From JACMLD01 sp039919885 (GTDB taxonomy: Bacteria; Bacteroidota; Bacteroidia; Chitinophagales; Chitinophagaceae): DNA of 64,000 nucleotides. Position numbers and translations under genes: made by a program. The notes beneath the pieces are model-generated. The model searched no databases. It was not told where the DNA came from and worked only from the letters and a program-made list of their open reading frames with translations. The DNA is taken from contig JBDSEV010000058.1 in NCBI GenBank assembly GCA_039919885.1, positions 1 through 64,000 of the forward strand, given 5' to 3'. Positions 45,007 through 54,068 of this stretch are shown here, piece by piece; the stretch's first letter is position 1, and every line of letters begins with the position of its first letter.

Positions 45007-45858
45007 TTAGTCATAGTTATAATATCCTTTCCCGGTTTTTTTTCCCAGCGCCCCGGTATCCACTTTCTCCTTTTGAAAGGCAGATGGTTTCAATCTTTCA
45101 GGTCTGTGCAGTGCTTCGTAAACAGCACTGCTAACGGCGTAGTTACCGTCATTGCCAATAAGGTCCATTAATTTAAATGGCCCCATTTTAAAACCTGCCG
45201 ATTCCATCACTTTATCAATTGTTGCAGGATCAGCAATACCGGCTTCCAGTAAACGCAATGCTTCCAGGTAATAGGGTCGCGCAACATGATTTACAATAAA
45301 GCCTGGCGCATCCTTGCACAACACCGGCGTTTTGCCCATCTGCTGCGCCAGCGAAAGGACGGTAGCCGTTGTTTCTTCACTTGTTTGTTCTCCACGAACA
45401 ACCTCTACCAGCTTCATCACGGGTGCAGGGTTAAAAAAATGCATGCCCACTACACGCGCGGGATGGATTACCATTGCAGCAATAGCAGTAACCGATAGTG
45501 AAGATGTATTGGTAGCAAAGATGACTTCGCTGTGGTTGAATTCGTGGAGCTGGTTAAACAAGCCTGCTTTAATAACCGCCTGCTCAACGATGGCCTCGAT
45601 AAACAAATCGGCAATACAATCGTTCATGTCGGTGGTGAAGCGCAGGTTGCCGATGGCGCGTTTGCGCTCGGCATCCGTAATTTTATTTGTATCCAGCATT
45701 AACGCCATGCCAGCTGTTATAGCGGCCTGCGCTTTTTCAATCATCGCCTTATCCACATCGTACAAAATGGTGTAGAAACCATTTTGTGCCGCCACCTGCG
45801 CGATACCCGCACCCATGGTGCCGGCCCCGCAAACGCATATGGTATGAATGGGAAGCAT
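45007..45858 (-). CDS. hbd: 3-hydroxybutyryl-CoA dehydrogenase
   Basis: A 283-residue NAD-binding enzyme oxidising 3-hydroxyacyl-CoA or reducing acetoacetyl-CoA. The Rossmann motif is GAGTMGAG (residues 11-18), and the signature is VGMHFFNPAPVMKLVEVVRG, then GFIVNHVARPYYLEALRLLEAG and DLIGNDGNYAVS. I start at MLPIHTICVC because an upstream ATG would add 24 residues without family support. It stands alone between pheS and the DUF4159 region; no other fatty-acid or butanoate gene is adjacent. Confidence 0.93.
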   Translation of the reverse strand: MLPIHTICVCGAGTMGAGIAQVAAQNGFYTILYDVDKAMIEKAQAAITAGMALMLDTNKITDAERKRAIGNLRFTTDMNDCIADLFIEAIVEQAVIKAGLFNQLHEFNHSEVIFATNTSSLSVTAIAAMVIHPARVVGMHFFNPAPVMKLVEVVRGEQTSEETTATVLSLAQQMGKTPVLCKDAPGFIVNHVARPYYLEALRLLEAGIADPATIDKVMESAGFKMGPFKLMDLIGNDGNYAVSSAVYEALHRPERLKPSAFQKEKVDTGALGKKTGKGYYNYD

Positions 45859-46028
45859 CAGTAGGTTAATTGTGGGTGAAATGATTACAGCCAGGTCAAA
45901 ACAGCTGCATCTCAGTATCGCTATCTTCAATCAGTTGTCTGGCTGAGGCGTGGGCCGGCATAACATGCCAGCCATTTCGTGTATCTAAGTCAAAAAGTAT
46001 TCAATATATAAACATACTAGCGTAACCG

Positions 46029-47063
46029 TTATATGGCGCTGGTGAACTGTCTCAGGAAACGCACATCATTTTCACTGAATAACCGGATATCGTTGATACT
46101 GTATTTGTTAATGGCCGGGCGCTCAATGCCCATACCAAATGCAAAACCCGTGTATTTATTTGGATCGATGCCACAATTGGTGAGCACATTTGGATGTACC
46201 ATGCCACAGCCCAGTATCTCTACCCATCCGCTGTGTTTGCAAATACTGCAGCCTTTACCATAACAAACCTGGCATTCAATATCCATTTCTGCACTGGGTT
46301 CTGTAAAAGGAAAGTAGCTGGGGCGAAACCTTACTTTAATGTTCTTGCCATACATTTCCTGCACAAAAAAGTACAGCGTCTGTTTCAGATCTGCAAAAGA
46401 AACATTCTCGTCTATGTAAAGGCCTTCTATCTGGTGAAAAAAGCAATGGCTTCTTGCACTGATGGTTTCATTTCTGTACACGCGGCCAGGACAAATAATG
46501 CGAATGGGCGGCTTCGTGCTTTCCATAGCGCGTATTTGCGTATTGCTGGTGTGCGTGCGCAAGAGCCAATCCGGATTTTGCTGCACATAAAACGTATCCT
46601 GCATATCGCGCGCGGGATGGTGCTCTGGTAAATTGAGTGCAGTAAAATTGTGCCAGTCGTCTTCAATTTCCGGTCCTTCTGCTACCGAAAAACCAAGCCT
46701 GCTGAAAATGGCAATCACATGGTTTAAAAATAAGCTCAGGGGATGGCGGCTTCCAAGCGGCAATGCATCACCAGGCAGCGATACATCAATAGCTGCATCG
46801 CCCGTAACCTCACCGCTTCCGCCGTCCAGGTTTTTCCAGGATTCATATTTTGCTTCGGTAAATTGTTTGAACTCGTTCATTACCTGCCCGAAAGCTTTTT
46901 TCTGATCGTTGGGCACATTTTTCATTTCAGCCATCAGGCCTTTTACAATCCCTTTGGTACCCAAAAACTTAATGCGGTAATCTTCCAGTGATTTTGCATC
47001 GGAGACCGGTAAAGCCTCAATTTCCTGCTTATACGCTTCAATCTGTTGCACTATCTGTTCCAT
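46029..47063 (-). CDS. pheS: Phenylalanine--tRNA ligase alpha subunit
   Basis: A 344-residue class II tRNA synthetase subunit. It has the N-terminal coiled-coil (VQQIEAYKQEIEAL), LGSRHPLSLFLNHVIAIF, the substrate motif FHQIEGLYIDENVSFADLK, SYFPFTEPSAEMDIECQVCYGKGC and GCGMVHPNVL with the final GMGIERPAINKYSINDIR. pheT is not in the window, as in many Bacteroidota. The ATG at 47063 is 4 nt from a perfect -7 box, so the mRNA is probably leaderless. Confidence 0.96.
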   Translation of the reverse strand: MEQIVQQIEAYKQEIEALPVSDAKSLEDYRIKFLGTKGIVKGLMAEMKNVPNDQKKAFGQVMNEFKQFTEAKYESWKNLDGGSGEVTGDAAIDVSLPGDALPLGSRHPLSLFLNHVIAIFSRLGFSVAEGPEIEDDWHNFTALNLPEHHPARDMQDTFYVQQNPDWLLRTHTSNTQIRAMESTKPPIRIICPGRVYRNETISARSHCFFHQIEGLYIDENVSFADLKQTLYFFVQEMYGKNIKVRFRPSYFPFTEPSAEMDIECQVCYGKGCSICKHSGWVEILGCGMVHPNVLTNCGIDPNKYTGFAFGMGIERPAINKYSINDIRLFSENDVRFLRQFTSAI

Positions 47064-47368
47064 ACCGCAAAGATAAGAATTTGAAGGCAACCTTGCGGTA
47101 CAGGTAGGGTACAACACGCACGGTACAACCGCTTTATTTGTCAGGTAAAGCCTGCGGCATCTTACTACCTGAATGTACTCATCAGGTTAATCCACCTGCC
47201 GTTTACAGGTGCCAGCAATTACTTAAATCCGGGAGTGGTGCCAGGCGGAATGAACATGCATACTGGCCATGTTTGGCGGTAAGCCAGCTAGGGTGGTTGC
47301 GTGTAAATGTGATTTCTTTATTTTTAGCTGCCCATCACGGCAGCATTCATAATCCCCAGCAACAAAAA
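47064..47368. other. Intergenic region upstream of pheS
   Basis: 305 bases between the pheS start and the end of the DUF1801-like gene, both on the minus strand. It contains the pheS -7 box; otherwise I see no gene, terminator or structured leader such as a T-box or Phe-rich attenuator peptide. Confidence 0.6.
47068..47075 (-). promoter_or_regulatory. -7 box of pheS, 4 nt from the ATG
   Basis: TATCTTTG on the minus strand is an exact match with only CGGT before the pheS ATG. The -33 region has no good TTG at normal spacing. Confidence 0.45.
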
Positions 47369-47743
47369 TTATAATATATGCTCCTTTTTGTACAGCATTT
47401 CGCCATCCTTAAGTAATGCTGCAATAGCTTCCTCCTGCCCGGAATTCAATTGCTTAAAATTGAAACAGGTTTTGCCTTTCAGGTTCTTTTGTATGGACGG
47501 TGGAACCGATAACACCTGCGGATGCGAATAATAAGGAAAAAAATAAAAAGATACCATGCTGTGATTAATCTTCAGGCCACAGAAATAGCACTCGGCCACT
47601 TTTTTTCCCGCCAGCACTATCTCTTTTACAATATAGAGGTGGTAATTGCTGGCCGTATCTGTTCTTACTTCCATCTTTTTTGAATAGGGAAGCAACAATT
47701 TTTTCAGCCTTGCAAATAAAATGGCATGGTCATTATTTTCCAT
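47369..47743 (-). CDS. DUF1801-like small protein
   Basis: A 124-residue cytoplasmic protein with HLYIVKEIVLAGKKVAECYF, MVSFYFFPYYSHPQV and LKGKTCFNFKQLNSGQ, a pattern I associate with DUF1801 (YdhG/iron-chaperone-like fold). Function unknown. The ATG at 47743 overlaps the korA stop codon by one base (TGATG), so the pair is translationally coupled; the link between them is unexplained. Confidence 0.65.
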   Translation of the reverse strand: MENNDHAILFARLKKLLLPYSKKMEVRTDTASNYHLYIVKEIVLAGKKVAECYFCGLKINHSMVSFYFFPYYSHPQVLSVPPSIQKNLKGKTCFNFKQLNSGQEEAIAALLKDGEMLYKKEHIL

Positions 47744-49587
47744 CAAAGCATTTTTCTGATTACTTCCAGCATTTCTGATTTGGTAATGGGAACGCCCATC
47801 ATTTTGTTGTAACCCTTTGCATCAACAAAATACACATCCCGGATAATTTTTATCAGTTGGCCGTTATTTATTTCAGGTATAAGGATGTGTTCAAAATTTT
47901 TGATCATCTCCCCCAGGTTCTTTGGAAAAGGACGCATATAACGGATATGCGCATGACTTACGGCATGGCCTTCCGCCTGCAGTTCTATCAGGGCGCTTTT
48001 GATGGCGCCATAGGTAGAGCCCCATCCCAGCACCAGTATTTTTCCTTTTTCGGGGCCGCTGTCCAGTTTTTGTTCAGGAATATAGTCTGCGATTTTGTCA
48101 ACTTTTTCCTGGCGAATCTTAATCATCAGCTGGTGGTTCTCCGGCTCATAATTTACGTTACCGGTAATGTTTTGTTTTTCCAGTCCGCCAACCCTATGCT
48201 CCAGGGCTTTGGTACCCGGTACTGCCCAGGGGCGTACCAGTTTCTCATCGCGCAGGTAAGGTTGAAATTTTTCTTCGCCATCACCCAATTCTGTTTTAAA
48301 TTTTACTTCAATGGGTGGCAGGTCTTCACTTTTAGGAAATTTCCAGGGCTCTGCACCGTTGGCGATATAGCCATCGCTTAAAAATATAACAGGCGTCATG
48401 TGCTGCACGGTAATCCGCGCCGCTTCATATATCATTTCAAAACAATCACTGGGTGTAGACGACGCCAGGATCGGTATCGGGCACTCGCCATTCCTTCCAT
48501 AATAAGCTTGCATCAAATCGCTTTGCTCTGTTTTTGTAGGCAGTCCGGTAGAAGGACCACCGCGCTGCACATTGATGATCAGCAGCGGAATTTCCATCAT
48601 CATGGCAAGACCCATGGCTTCCGCTTTTAAGGCCATACCCGGACCGGAAGTGGTGGTTACCGCAAGGCTTCCTCCATAAGATGCGCCAATGGCCGAGGTG
48701 ATGGCGGCAATTTCATCTTCTGCCTGAAAAGTCTTTATTCCAAATGCTTTGTGCCTGCTCAGCTCATGCAAAATATCTGAAGCTGGCGTAATAGGATAGG
48801 AGCCGAGGAACAAGGGCAGCCCGCTTTTCTGTGACGCTGCAATGAGGCCGTAAGACAATGCCTGGTTTCCCATGATGCTGCGGTAAACACCGGGCTGCAT
48901 TTTCGCCTTTTCTACTTTATAGGTAGTGGTAAATGTTTCCGTTGTATCGCCAAAAAAATACCCCGCCTGCAATGCTTTAATATTGCTTTCCATTATCTCC
49001 GGTTTCTTACCAAACTTGTCTTTAAAAAACTGGATGGTATTGTCCATCTCACGGTTGTACATCCAGTATAAAAACCCCAGCACAAACATGTTCTTGGCGC
49101 GGTCCTTCTCTTTCATCCCCATGGTAATGTCCTTCAGGGCTTCCCGGGTCATTTTGGTAACGTCCATTTTGAACACGGTATAGCCGTCCAGGCTGTTGTC
49201 TTCCACTGGGTTTACGCCTTCCGGGTAATTGGCCAGGCGCAAGTTTTTGCTATCGAAGCCATCTGTATTGACAATTATTTTACCGCCTTTTTTCAACCCG
49301 CGCAGGTTCGCTTTTAATGCCGCTGCATTCATAGCCACCAGCACATCGCACTCATCGCCGGGTGTAAAGATGCGATCACTGCTAAAACGCAACTGGTAGC
49401 CGCTCACACCCGGTAGCGTACCTTGTGGTGCACGTATTTCTGCCGGAAAATCTGGAAAGGTTGCCAGGTCGATGCCCATCATAGCGGTATTGTTGGTGAA
49501 CTGGCTGCCCGTTAATTGCATGCCATCTCCGCTATCTCCGGCAAATTTGATAACTACATCGCTGAGTACTTCCTGGTGCTTGCTCAT
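47743..49587 (-). CDS. korA: 2-oxoglutarate:ferredoxin oxidoreductase, fused gamma-alpha subunit
   Basis: A 614-residue subunit of a 2-oxoacid:ferredoxin oxidoreductase. The N-terminal third is the gamma domain (VVIKFAGDSGDGMQLTGSQF), followed by the pyrimidine-binding alpha domain (PITPASDILHELS, GISA-like ASYGGSLAVTTTSGPGMALK, VQRGGPSTGLPTKTEQSDL). The TPP-binding beta subunit korB is normally next to it but is absent here; a DUF1801-like gene follows instead. Start MSKHQEVLSD fits the gamma domain. The specificity for 2-oxoglutarate is inferred from the fused architecture common in Bacteroidota. Confidence 0.88.
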   Translation of the reverse strand: MSKHQEVLSDVVIKFAGDSGDGMQLTGSQFTNNTAMMGIDLATFPDFPAEIRAPQGTLPGVSGYQLRFSSDRIFTPGDECDVLVAMNAAALKANLRGLKKGGKIIVNTDGFDSKNLRLANYPEGVNPVEDNSLDGYTVFKMDVTKMTREALKDITMGMKEKDRAKNMFVLGFLYWMYNREMDNTIQFFKDKFGKKPEIMESNIKALQAGYFFGDTTETFTTTYKVEKAKMQPGVYRSIMGNQALSYGLIAASQKSGLPLFLGSYPITPASDILHELSRHKAFGIKTFQAEDEIAAITSAIGASYGGSLAVTTTSGPGMALKAEAMGLAMMMEIPLLIINVQRGGPSTGLPTKTEQSDLMQAYYGRNGECPIPILASSTPSDCFEMIYEAARITVQHMTPVIFLSDGYIANGAEPWKFPKSEDLPPIEVKFKTELGDGEEKFQPYLRDEKLVRPWAVPGTKALEHRVGGLEKQNITGNVNYEPENHQLMIKIRQEKVDKIADYIPEQKLDSGPEKGKILVLGWGSTYGAIKSALIELQAEGHAVSHAHIRYMRPFPKNLGEMIKNFEHILIPEINNGQLIKIIRDVYFVDAKGYNKMMGVPITKSEMLEVIRKML

Positions 49588-49760
49588 ATGGTTTAAGAAA
49601 TTAGTGCAAGATAAGATAGTTTTGTTTTTTACAGGGCCGGTTTTTGAGGCAAACACGACGGTTTTTACGATGCCCAATATTGCAGGCAAAAGGCGGTGGT
49701 TGGTTAGGTGCTGAATGCGGATTCGGCTTTCTGGTGCGCTTCCATACAACTAACACGCCC

Positions 49761-49768
49761 TACCTTTG
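49761..49768 (+). promoter_or_regulatory. -7 box of tadA, 4 nt from the ATG
   Basis: TACCTTTG is an exact match with only CCCC between it and the tadA ATG at 49773. A TTC lies 18 nt upstream as a possible -33. Confidence 0.5.
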
Positions 49769-49772
49769 CCCC

Positions 49773-50210
49773 ATGACCGATGAACAGTTTATGCAATTGG
49801 CTTTAAAAGAAGCGCAAAAAGCGTTTGAAGAAGGCGAAGTGCCGGTGGGTGCCATTATCACCATCAATAATAAAATCATTGCCAGGGGATATAACCAGGT
49901 GGAGAAATTAAATGATTGTACGGCTCATGCAGAAATAATTGCGCTTACATCGGCCTTTAATTTTTTAGGCAACAAATACCTGCCAGACGCCACCCTATAC
50001 ATTACCGTAGAACCCTGCCTGATGTGTACCGGTGCCATGTACTGGAGCAAACTCGCAAGAATTGTTTGGGGCGCTGCCGATGAAAAAAACGGGCATAAGC
50101 ATATTACTGATCCGCATTTTCCTTTTCATCCAAAAACAATCATTGAAAGCGGTATTTTAAAAGATGAATGTGCGCAGCTGATGAAAGATTTTTTTAAGGA
50201 AAGAAGGTAA
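49773..50210 (+). CDS. tadA: tRNA-adenosine deaminase TadA
   Basis: A 145-residue zinc deaminase making inosine at the wobble base of tRNA-Arg(ACG). The active site is His52-Ala-Glu54 and P-Cys82-L-M-Cys85 in VEPCLMCTGAMYWSKLARIVWGA. Slightly shorter than the Escherichia coli protein but complete. The start is fixed by the adjacent -7 box; an upstream in-frame start would lie before the promoter. Confidence 0.94.
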   Translation: MTDEQFMQLALKEAQKAFEEGEVPVGAIITINNKIIARGYNQVEKLNDCTAHAEIIALTSAFNFLGNKYLPDATLYITVEPCLMCTGAMYWSKLARIVWGAADEKNGHKHITDPHFPFHPKTIIESGILKDECAQLMKDFFKERR

Positions 50211-50305
50211 GTACCGGTTCGCGGATTTTTTTTACCACAGCGGATTGTGCGACAAACATTTTCACATCGGCGCACCGTCGACTTCCAACGTATTTGCGTG
50301 CTATA

Positions 50306-51016
50306 TTATAATTTTCTAATCTTAATATTTTTAAACCATATGCCGCCGCCATGATCCTGCAATCCGATATAACCTTTGCTATTTTGTCCCCAACCCTGGA
50401 TGTCTTTCCATTTGCTTTTTTCCCGTAACGCGTACCACCCGGGCGTATCAATTTCGTAGCCAGCAACTTTTACACCATTCAGCCAGTGTTCAATGTGTTT
50501 GCCTTTAGCTTTTATAACACTGTGATTGTATTCGCCCGCAGGCTTTGAAGCAATTTTTACGGGTGGATGCATGTCGTAGTCGGCTCCACTGTTCTGCCAG
50601 GTCTCCAGTTTGCCCGGGTAGCCAATATCATCTATCAGCTGGTATTCAGAAGCTGACTCATGCGCAGCACCGTGGTTTTCATCCAGGCGGTACACCAGGC
50701 CGCTGTTGGCGCCTTTAGCAACTTTCCAATCGAATGAAAATTCAAAATCACCGTATTGTTTTTTGGTAATCAGGTCTGCACGGTGTAACACATCATTTTC
50801 CTTGCAGTGAATCTCCCCGTCTACAACTTCCCATCCATCAGACGCCGCATTTTTATACGGGCGCCACTGACTGGTTGTTTTGCCATCAAACAATAATTGC
50901 CAGCCTGCTTTTTCTTCTGCTTTTGTAAGCGTATTGTCTTGCGCCTTCAAGATTGATGGCTGCAACAACGCAAGTATCAACACTGTAAATAATAAACACC
51001 TGGCTGTAATCGGCAT
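50306..51016 (-). CDS. DUF1080 protein (3-keto-disaccharide hydrolase domain)
   Basis: A 236-residue exported protein with a signal peptide (MPITARCLLFTVLILALLQPSILKAQ) and one DUF1080 domain: GWQLLFDGKTTSQW, FEFSFDWKVAKGANSGLVYRL, SEYQLIDDIGYPG, SGADYDMHPP, GEYNHSVIKAKGKHIEHWLNG, GYIGLQDHGGGIWFKNIKI. The fold is a concanavalin-like sandwich; members hydrolyse 3-keto-glycosides. It lies 135 bases after a Gfo/Idh/MocA gene on the same strand, which is consistent with a shared oxidation-then-cleavage pathway. Confidence 0.87.
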   Translation of the reverse strand: MPITARCLLFTVLILALLQPSILKAQDNTLTKAEEKAGWQLLFDGKTTSQWRPYKNAASDGWEVVDGEIHCKENDVLHRADLITKKQYGDFEFSFDWKVAKGANSGLVYRLDENHGAAHESASEYQLIDDIGYPGKLETWQNSGADYDMHPPVKIASKPAGEYNHSVIKAKGKHIEHWLNGVKVAGYEIDTPGWYALREKSKWKDIQGWGQNSKGYIGLQDHGGGIWFKNIKIRKL

Positions 51017-51151
51017 GTTTTTTTTGTTAAAGCGCTTCCTAGTACTATTTATATCAATATTCTTGTTGCTGCGAAAACCAACAGATGCAGTATGCAGTTT
51101 CATTCTCTATTCTTATTTAACACATTTTCCTCATTTTCACATTCCGCACAC

Positions 51152-52513
51152 TTAACCGATTAATTTTAATTTGGAGGGATCCCACTTAATCGCTTTTTCC
51201 TGGTAATAACTATCATTGCAAAGAAGGGCAGGTGCTGCCGCGCGATAGCCGAACAATGCATCTTCTATAATTGGTTTACCGGTTCTGATGCCCTGCGCCC
51301 AATGATAAAAATGATCATAATGCGCGCCTTTGTAGCCATCTTCTGCTTTAAAAACAGTTACCTCTGGTGCCTTCATTTTTTTACGGTCATAGTCAGGCGT
51401 GTATTGTTTACCCTTTAGTATTTGCGCATAATTTTCCGGCGGGTAAGAAAAGTTCTGCGTTAGTGTTACCTTATCCCATTCTACGTTAAGTGAGCCTTCA
51501 TTGCCCACCAGCCGCAGCGAAGTGCCTTCTGCAGTACCATCCACAAAGTTTACCCGCAGTGATAAATTAAATGCCGGGTGGGTAGGGCTCTGCGGATAAT
51601 CAAACATACCGATTAAAAGATCCGGTGCTTCCCTGCCATCTTTCCAATAGCGTAATCCGCCGGTGGCCATAATTTTATTGGGGCCCATACTGCCGGTGAT
51701 ATAATGCAGGCTGCTAAATAAATGCACAAAAAGATCGCCCGCCACTCCGGTACCATAATCTTTGTAACAGCGCCAGCGAAAGAAACGCTTTGGATCAAAT
51801 GGGCGATCCGGGTTGTTTTTTAAGAACCGTTTCCAGTCTACTGTTTTTTCATTTCCGTCGGCCGGCATATCGTATTGCCATGCGCCGCCGGGTGTATTCC
51901 TTGCCCAAAATCCTTCTGCGTAATTCAGCTGGCCGATAGCGCCGGCTTCCAGCAATTGTTTGGCCTTTTCGTTGCCCAGCGAACTCATGCCCTGGCTGCC
52001 AACCTGGAAGATTGCTTTGTTTTTTGTTTGCGCTTCTATCACCGCATTGCCTTCAGTAATATCATGCACCATGGGTTTTTCGCAATACACCGCTTTACCG
52101 GCATTCATGGCAGCAATGGAAATTTCCTGGTGCCAGTGGTCGGGGGTGGCCACAATTACTGCATCAATATCTTTCCGGGATAATATTTCTTCAAACTTTT
52201 TGGTTACAAAAATATCATTGCCGTATTTCTTTTTTATGTCATTCAACCTTCCATCGTACAGATCACAGGCGGCTACCAGCTTAATGCCAGGAATGGTTAC
52301 TGCTGTGCTGGTGTCTGCATTGCCCATGCCGCCGGCACCAATCAAAGCAATCTGTATATTATCATTGGCGGTGTAACCGGGTCTTTTTAAAATAAATTGC
52401 TGCCGGGGGCTTGCTGCTGCCAGTGCCGGAGCAACAGTTACCGCGGCAATGCCTTTGGTAACAGTAGCGATAAAGTTCCTGCGCGATGGGTTTGATGAAA
52501 GTTTGTCGCTCAT
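51152..52513 (-). CDS. Gfo/Idh/MocA-family oxidoreductase with Tat signal
   Basis: A 453-residue oxidoreductase exported by the Tat route: SRRNFIATVTKGIAAVTVAPALA at residues 10-32. The Rossmann part has LIGAGGMGNADTST (about 57-70) and the catalytic-side EKPMVHD near 145, the usual Gfo/Idh/MocA arrangement. Bound NAD(P) and folding before export are implied. Adjacent to a DUF1080 gene, so it may oxidise the C3 hydroxyl of a sugar; the exact sugar is unknown. It has a promoter at 52539-52570. Confidence 0.9.
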   Translation of the reverse strand: MSDKLSSNPSRRNFIATVTKGIAAVTVAPALAAASPRQQFILKRPGYTANDNIQIALIGAGGMGNADTSTAVTIPGIKLVAACDLYDGRLNDIKKKYGNDIFVTKKFEEILSRKDIDAVIVATPDHWHQEISIAAMNAGKAVYCEKPMVHDITEGNAVIEAQTKNKAIFQVGSQGMSSLGNEKAKQLLEAGAIGQLNYAEGFWARNTPGGAWQYDMPADGNEKTVDWKRFLKNNPDRPFDPKRFFRWRCYKDYGTGVAGDLFVHLFSSLHYITGSMGPNKIMATGGLRYWKDGREAPDLLIGMFDYPQSPTHPAFNLSLRVNFVDGTAEGTSLRLVGNEGSLNVEWDKVTLTQNFSYPPENYAQILKGKQYTPDYDRKKMKAPEVTVFKAEDGYKGAHYDHFYHWAQGIRTGKPIIEDALFGYRAAAPALLCNDSYYQEKAIKWDPSKLKLIG

Positions 52514-52538
52514 GATAGTTTAACTGTTTTGAAGGCCT

Positions 52539-52570
52539 GAAAAATAAAAAAGGAAGTTACTAAAAAACAA
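52539..52570 (-). promoter_or_regulatory. Promoter of the Gfo/Idh-DUF1080 pair
   Basis: Minus strand TTG (52568-52570), 21 nt, TATTTTTC (52539-52546), one mismatch from TAnnTTTG. Confidence 0.45.
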
Positions 52571-52658
52571 TTAGCATTAAACGCTTAAAACAAGTGCGTT
52601 TGGGTACAATTTTACGCTGTAAATGCATATACAGCCCTGCGTGTGAATGGCATTAGTT

Positions 52659-52689
52659 TTGAGTAATTAACTTTTGACCTGTAAATTTG
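52659..52689 (+). promoter_or_regulatory. Promoter of the superoxide dismutase gene
   Basis: TTG (52659-52661), 20 nt, TAAATTTG (52682-52689): an exact-consensus promoter about 43 nt before the ATG. Confidence 0.6.
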
Positions 52690-52732
52690 TTTTCTTTTTA
52701 AGACAGCAGTATTCAAATAAAAATTAATCATT

Positions 52733-53338
52733 ATGGCATTTACATTACCCGCGTTGCCTTATGCACACGATGCACTGGAACCGCATATCGACACACTGAC
52801 CATGCAGATACACCATGGCAAACACCACCAGGCTTATGTTGACAATCTGAATAAAGCCATTGCCGGCACCCCTAATGAAGGCAAATCCCTGGAAGAACTG
52901 GTAAAAGTTGCGGGCACCATCAGCCCCGCTGTGCGCAACAATGGCGGTGGCCACTGGAACCACAGCTTTTTCTGGGAAACGCTTGCACCAAAAGCGGGTG
53001 GTACACCTACCGGACCACTGGCAGATGCTATTAACACAGCGTTTGGATCTTTTGATGCGTTTAAAGAAAAACTCAACGCCGCCGGCACTACCCGTTTTGG
53101 AAGTGGCTGGGCATGGTTACTGGTAAAAGATGGTAAACTGGAAGTTAGTTCTACGCCTAACCAGGATAATCCGCTGATGGATGTGGCCGATGTAAAAGGC
53201 ACCCCCATTATTGGTGTGGATGTATGGGAACATGCTTATTACCTGAAATACCAGAACAAGCGCCCGGATTACTTAGCAGCCTTCTGGAATGTAATTAACT
53301 GGAAAAAAGCAGGCGAACGTTTTGCCGCTGCCAAATAA
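52733..53338 (+). CDS. sodA: Superoxide dismutase, Mn/Fe family
   Basis: A 201-residue cytoplasmic SOD. Metal ligands are the histidine in MQIHHGKHHQAYVDNLN (near 27), the histidine in GGHWNHSFFW (near 77) and Asp and His in DVWEHAYYLKY (near 162-166). The GGHWNHS segment and the Gln of TPNQDNPLM favour the Mn-type, but Fe/cambialistic use is possible. It has a consensus promoter and a perfect terminator, so it is a single-gene unit. Confidence 0.94.
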   Translation: MAFTLPALPYAHDALEPHIDTLTMQIHHGKHHQAYVDNLNKAIAGTPNEGKSLEELVKVAGTISPAVRNNGGGHWNHSFFWETLAPKAGGTPTGPLADAINTAFGSFDAFKEKLNAAGTTRFGSGWAWLLVKDGKLEVSSTPNQDNPLMDVADVKGTPIIGVDVWEHAYYLKYQNKRPDYLAAFWNVINWKKAGERFAAAK

Positions 53339-53363
53339 GTAAAAAGAAAATAAACTTATCTTC

Positions 53364-53392
53364 AATCCCGGTAGATGCTACCGGGATTTTTT
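53364..53392 (+). terminator. Terminator of sodA
   Basis: Perfect 11-bp stem AATCCCGGTAG/CTACCGGGATT with a 3-nt loop and T-run, 25 bases after the stop codon. Confidence 0.9.
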
Positions 53393-53411
53393 ATTTGTAA
53401 ATTACACCATC

Positions 53412-54038
53412 ATGAAAAAAATATTCATTCCGGCAGTTTGTGTTAGCCTCCTTGCTTTTGCAGCCTGCTCCGGTGGCAAAAATGGCAGCACAGAAAAGAA
53501 AATAGTGATCATGGCCAGTGGAAAGATAACCGTTACTGAGAAAACAGTGGAGCTGGCCCCCAGTCTTACCCACAATGAACAGGAAGTTGTTTTTGCAGAT
53601 GATAAACTTACGCTCACCCTCAAAAGCACAGCAGGAACAAATAAAACATTTGATCTTACAGAAAATGGCACCTACCTGCTGAACCTGCAGACCGATACAC
53701 TGATAGGCGGCATTGTAAACTATGGTTCCGCTGGCATGCCTGGTTCCATTAGTGCAGAAGAGATGGACCATATCATTGACAGCACCCAGCAACTGATGCA
53801 GGGCCTCAATGCAAATGATGCAAAGGGTCCATTTTATGTTTTGCCATTCAGTTTAAAAAAGATCAGCGCTAAAAGCAATACAAAAGTGGTGGGTTCATTT
53901 AAAGGTATTCCTTATAAAAATGAAGCAGACAGTGATGGAAATATGCCCGATGTAGTAAAGTTTTTTTCTGTTAAGCAAAAACGCGAAACACTCAATGATC
54001 TGCTGGAACAGCGCGCGAAAATCAAGGAAAACCATTAG
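53412..54038 (+). CDS. Small lipoprotein of unknown function
   Basis: A 208-residue lipoprotein: signal with lipobox LLAFAACSGGK, then a mostly beta region (KIVIMASGKITVTEKTVEL, LTLTLKSTAGTNKTFDL, GTYLLNL) and a polar C-terminus ending with a helical tail. I recognise no family. It starts 20 bases after the sodA terminator, so it needs its own promoter, which I do not see clearly; it may be read through from sodA. Downstream lies a set of intergenic repeats. Confidence 0.72.
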   Translation: MKKIFIPAVCVSLLAFAACSGGKNGSTEKKIVIMASGKITVTEKTVELAPSLTHNEQEVVFADDKLTLTLKSTAGTNKTFDLTENGTYLLNLQTDTLIGGIVNYGSAGMPGSISAEEMDHIIDSTQQLMQGLNANDAKGPFYVLPFSLKKISAKSNTKVVGSFKGIPYKNEADSDGNMPDVVKFFSVKQKRETLNDLLEQRAKIKENH

Positions 54039-54068
54039 AAGAAGTAGTAAGTGGTAAGTTATAAGTCC

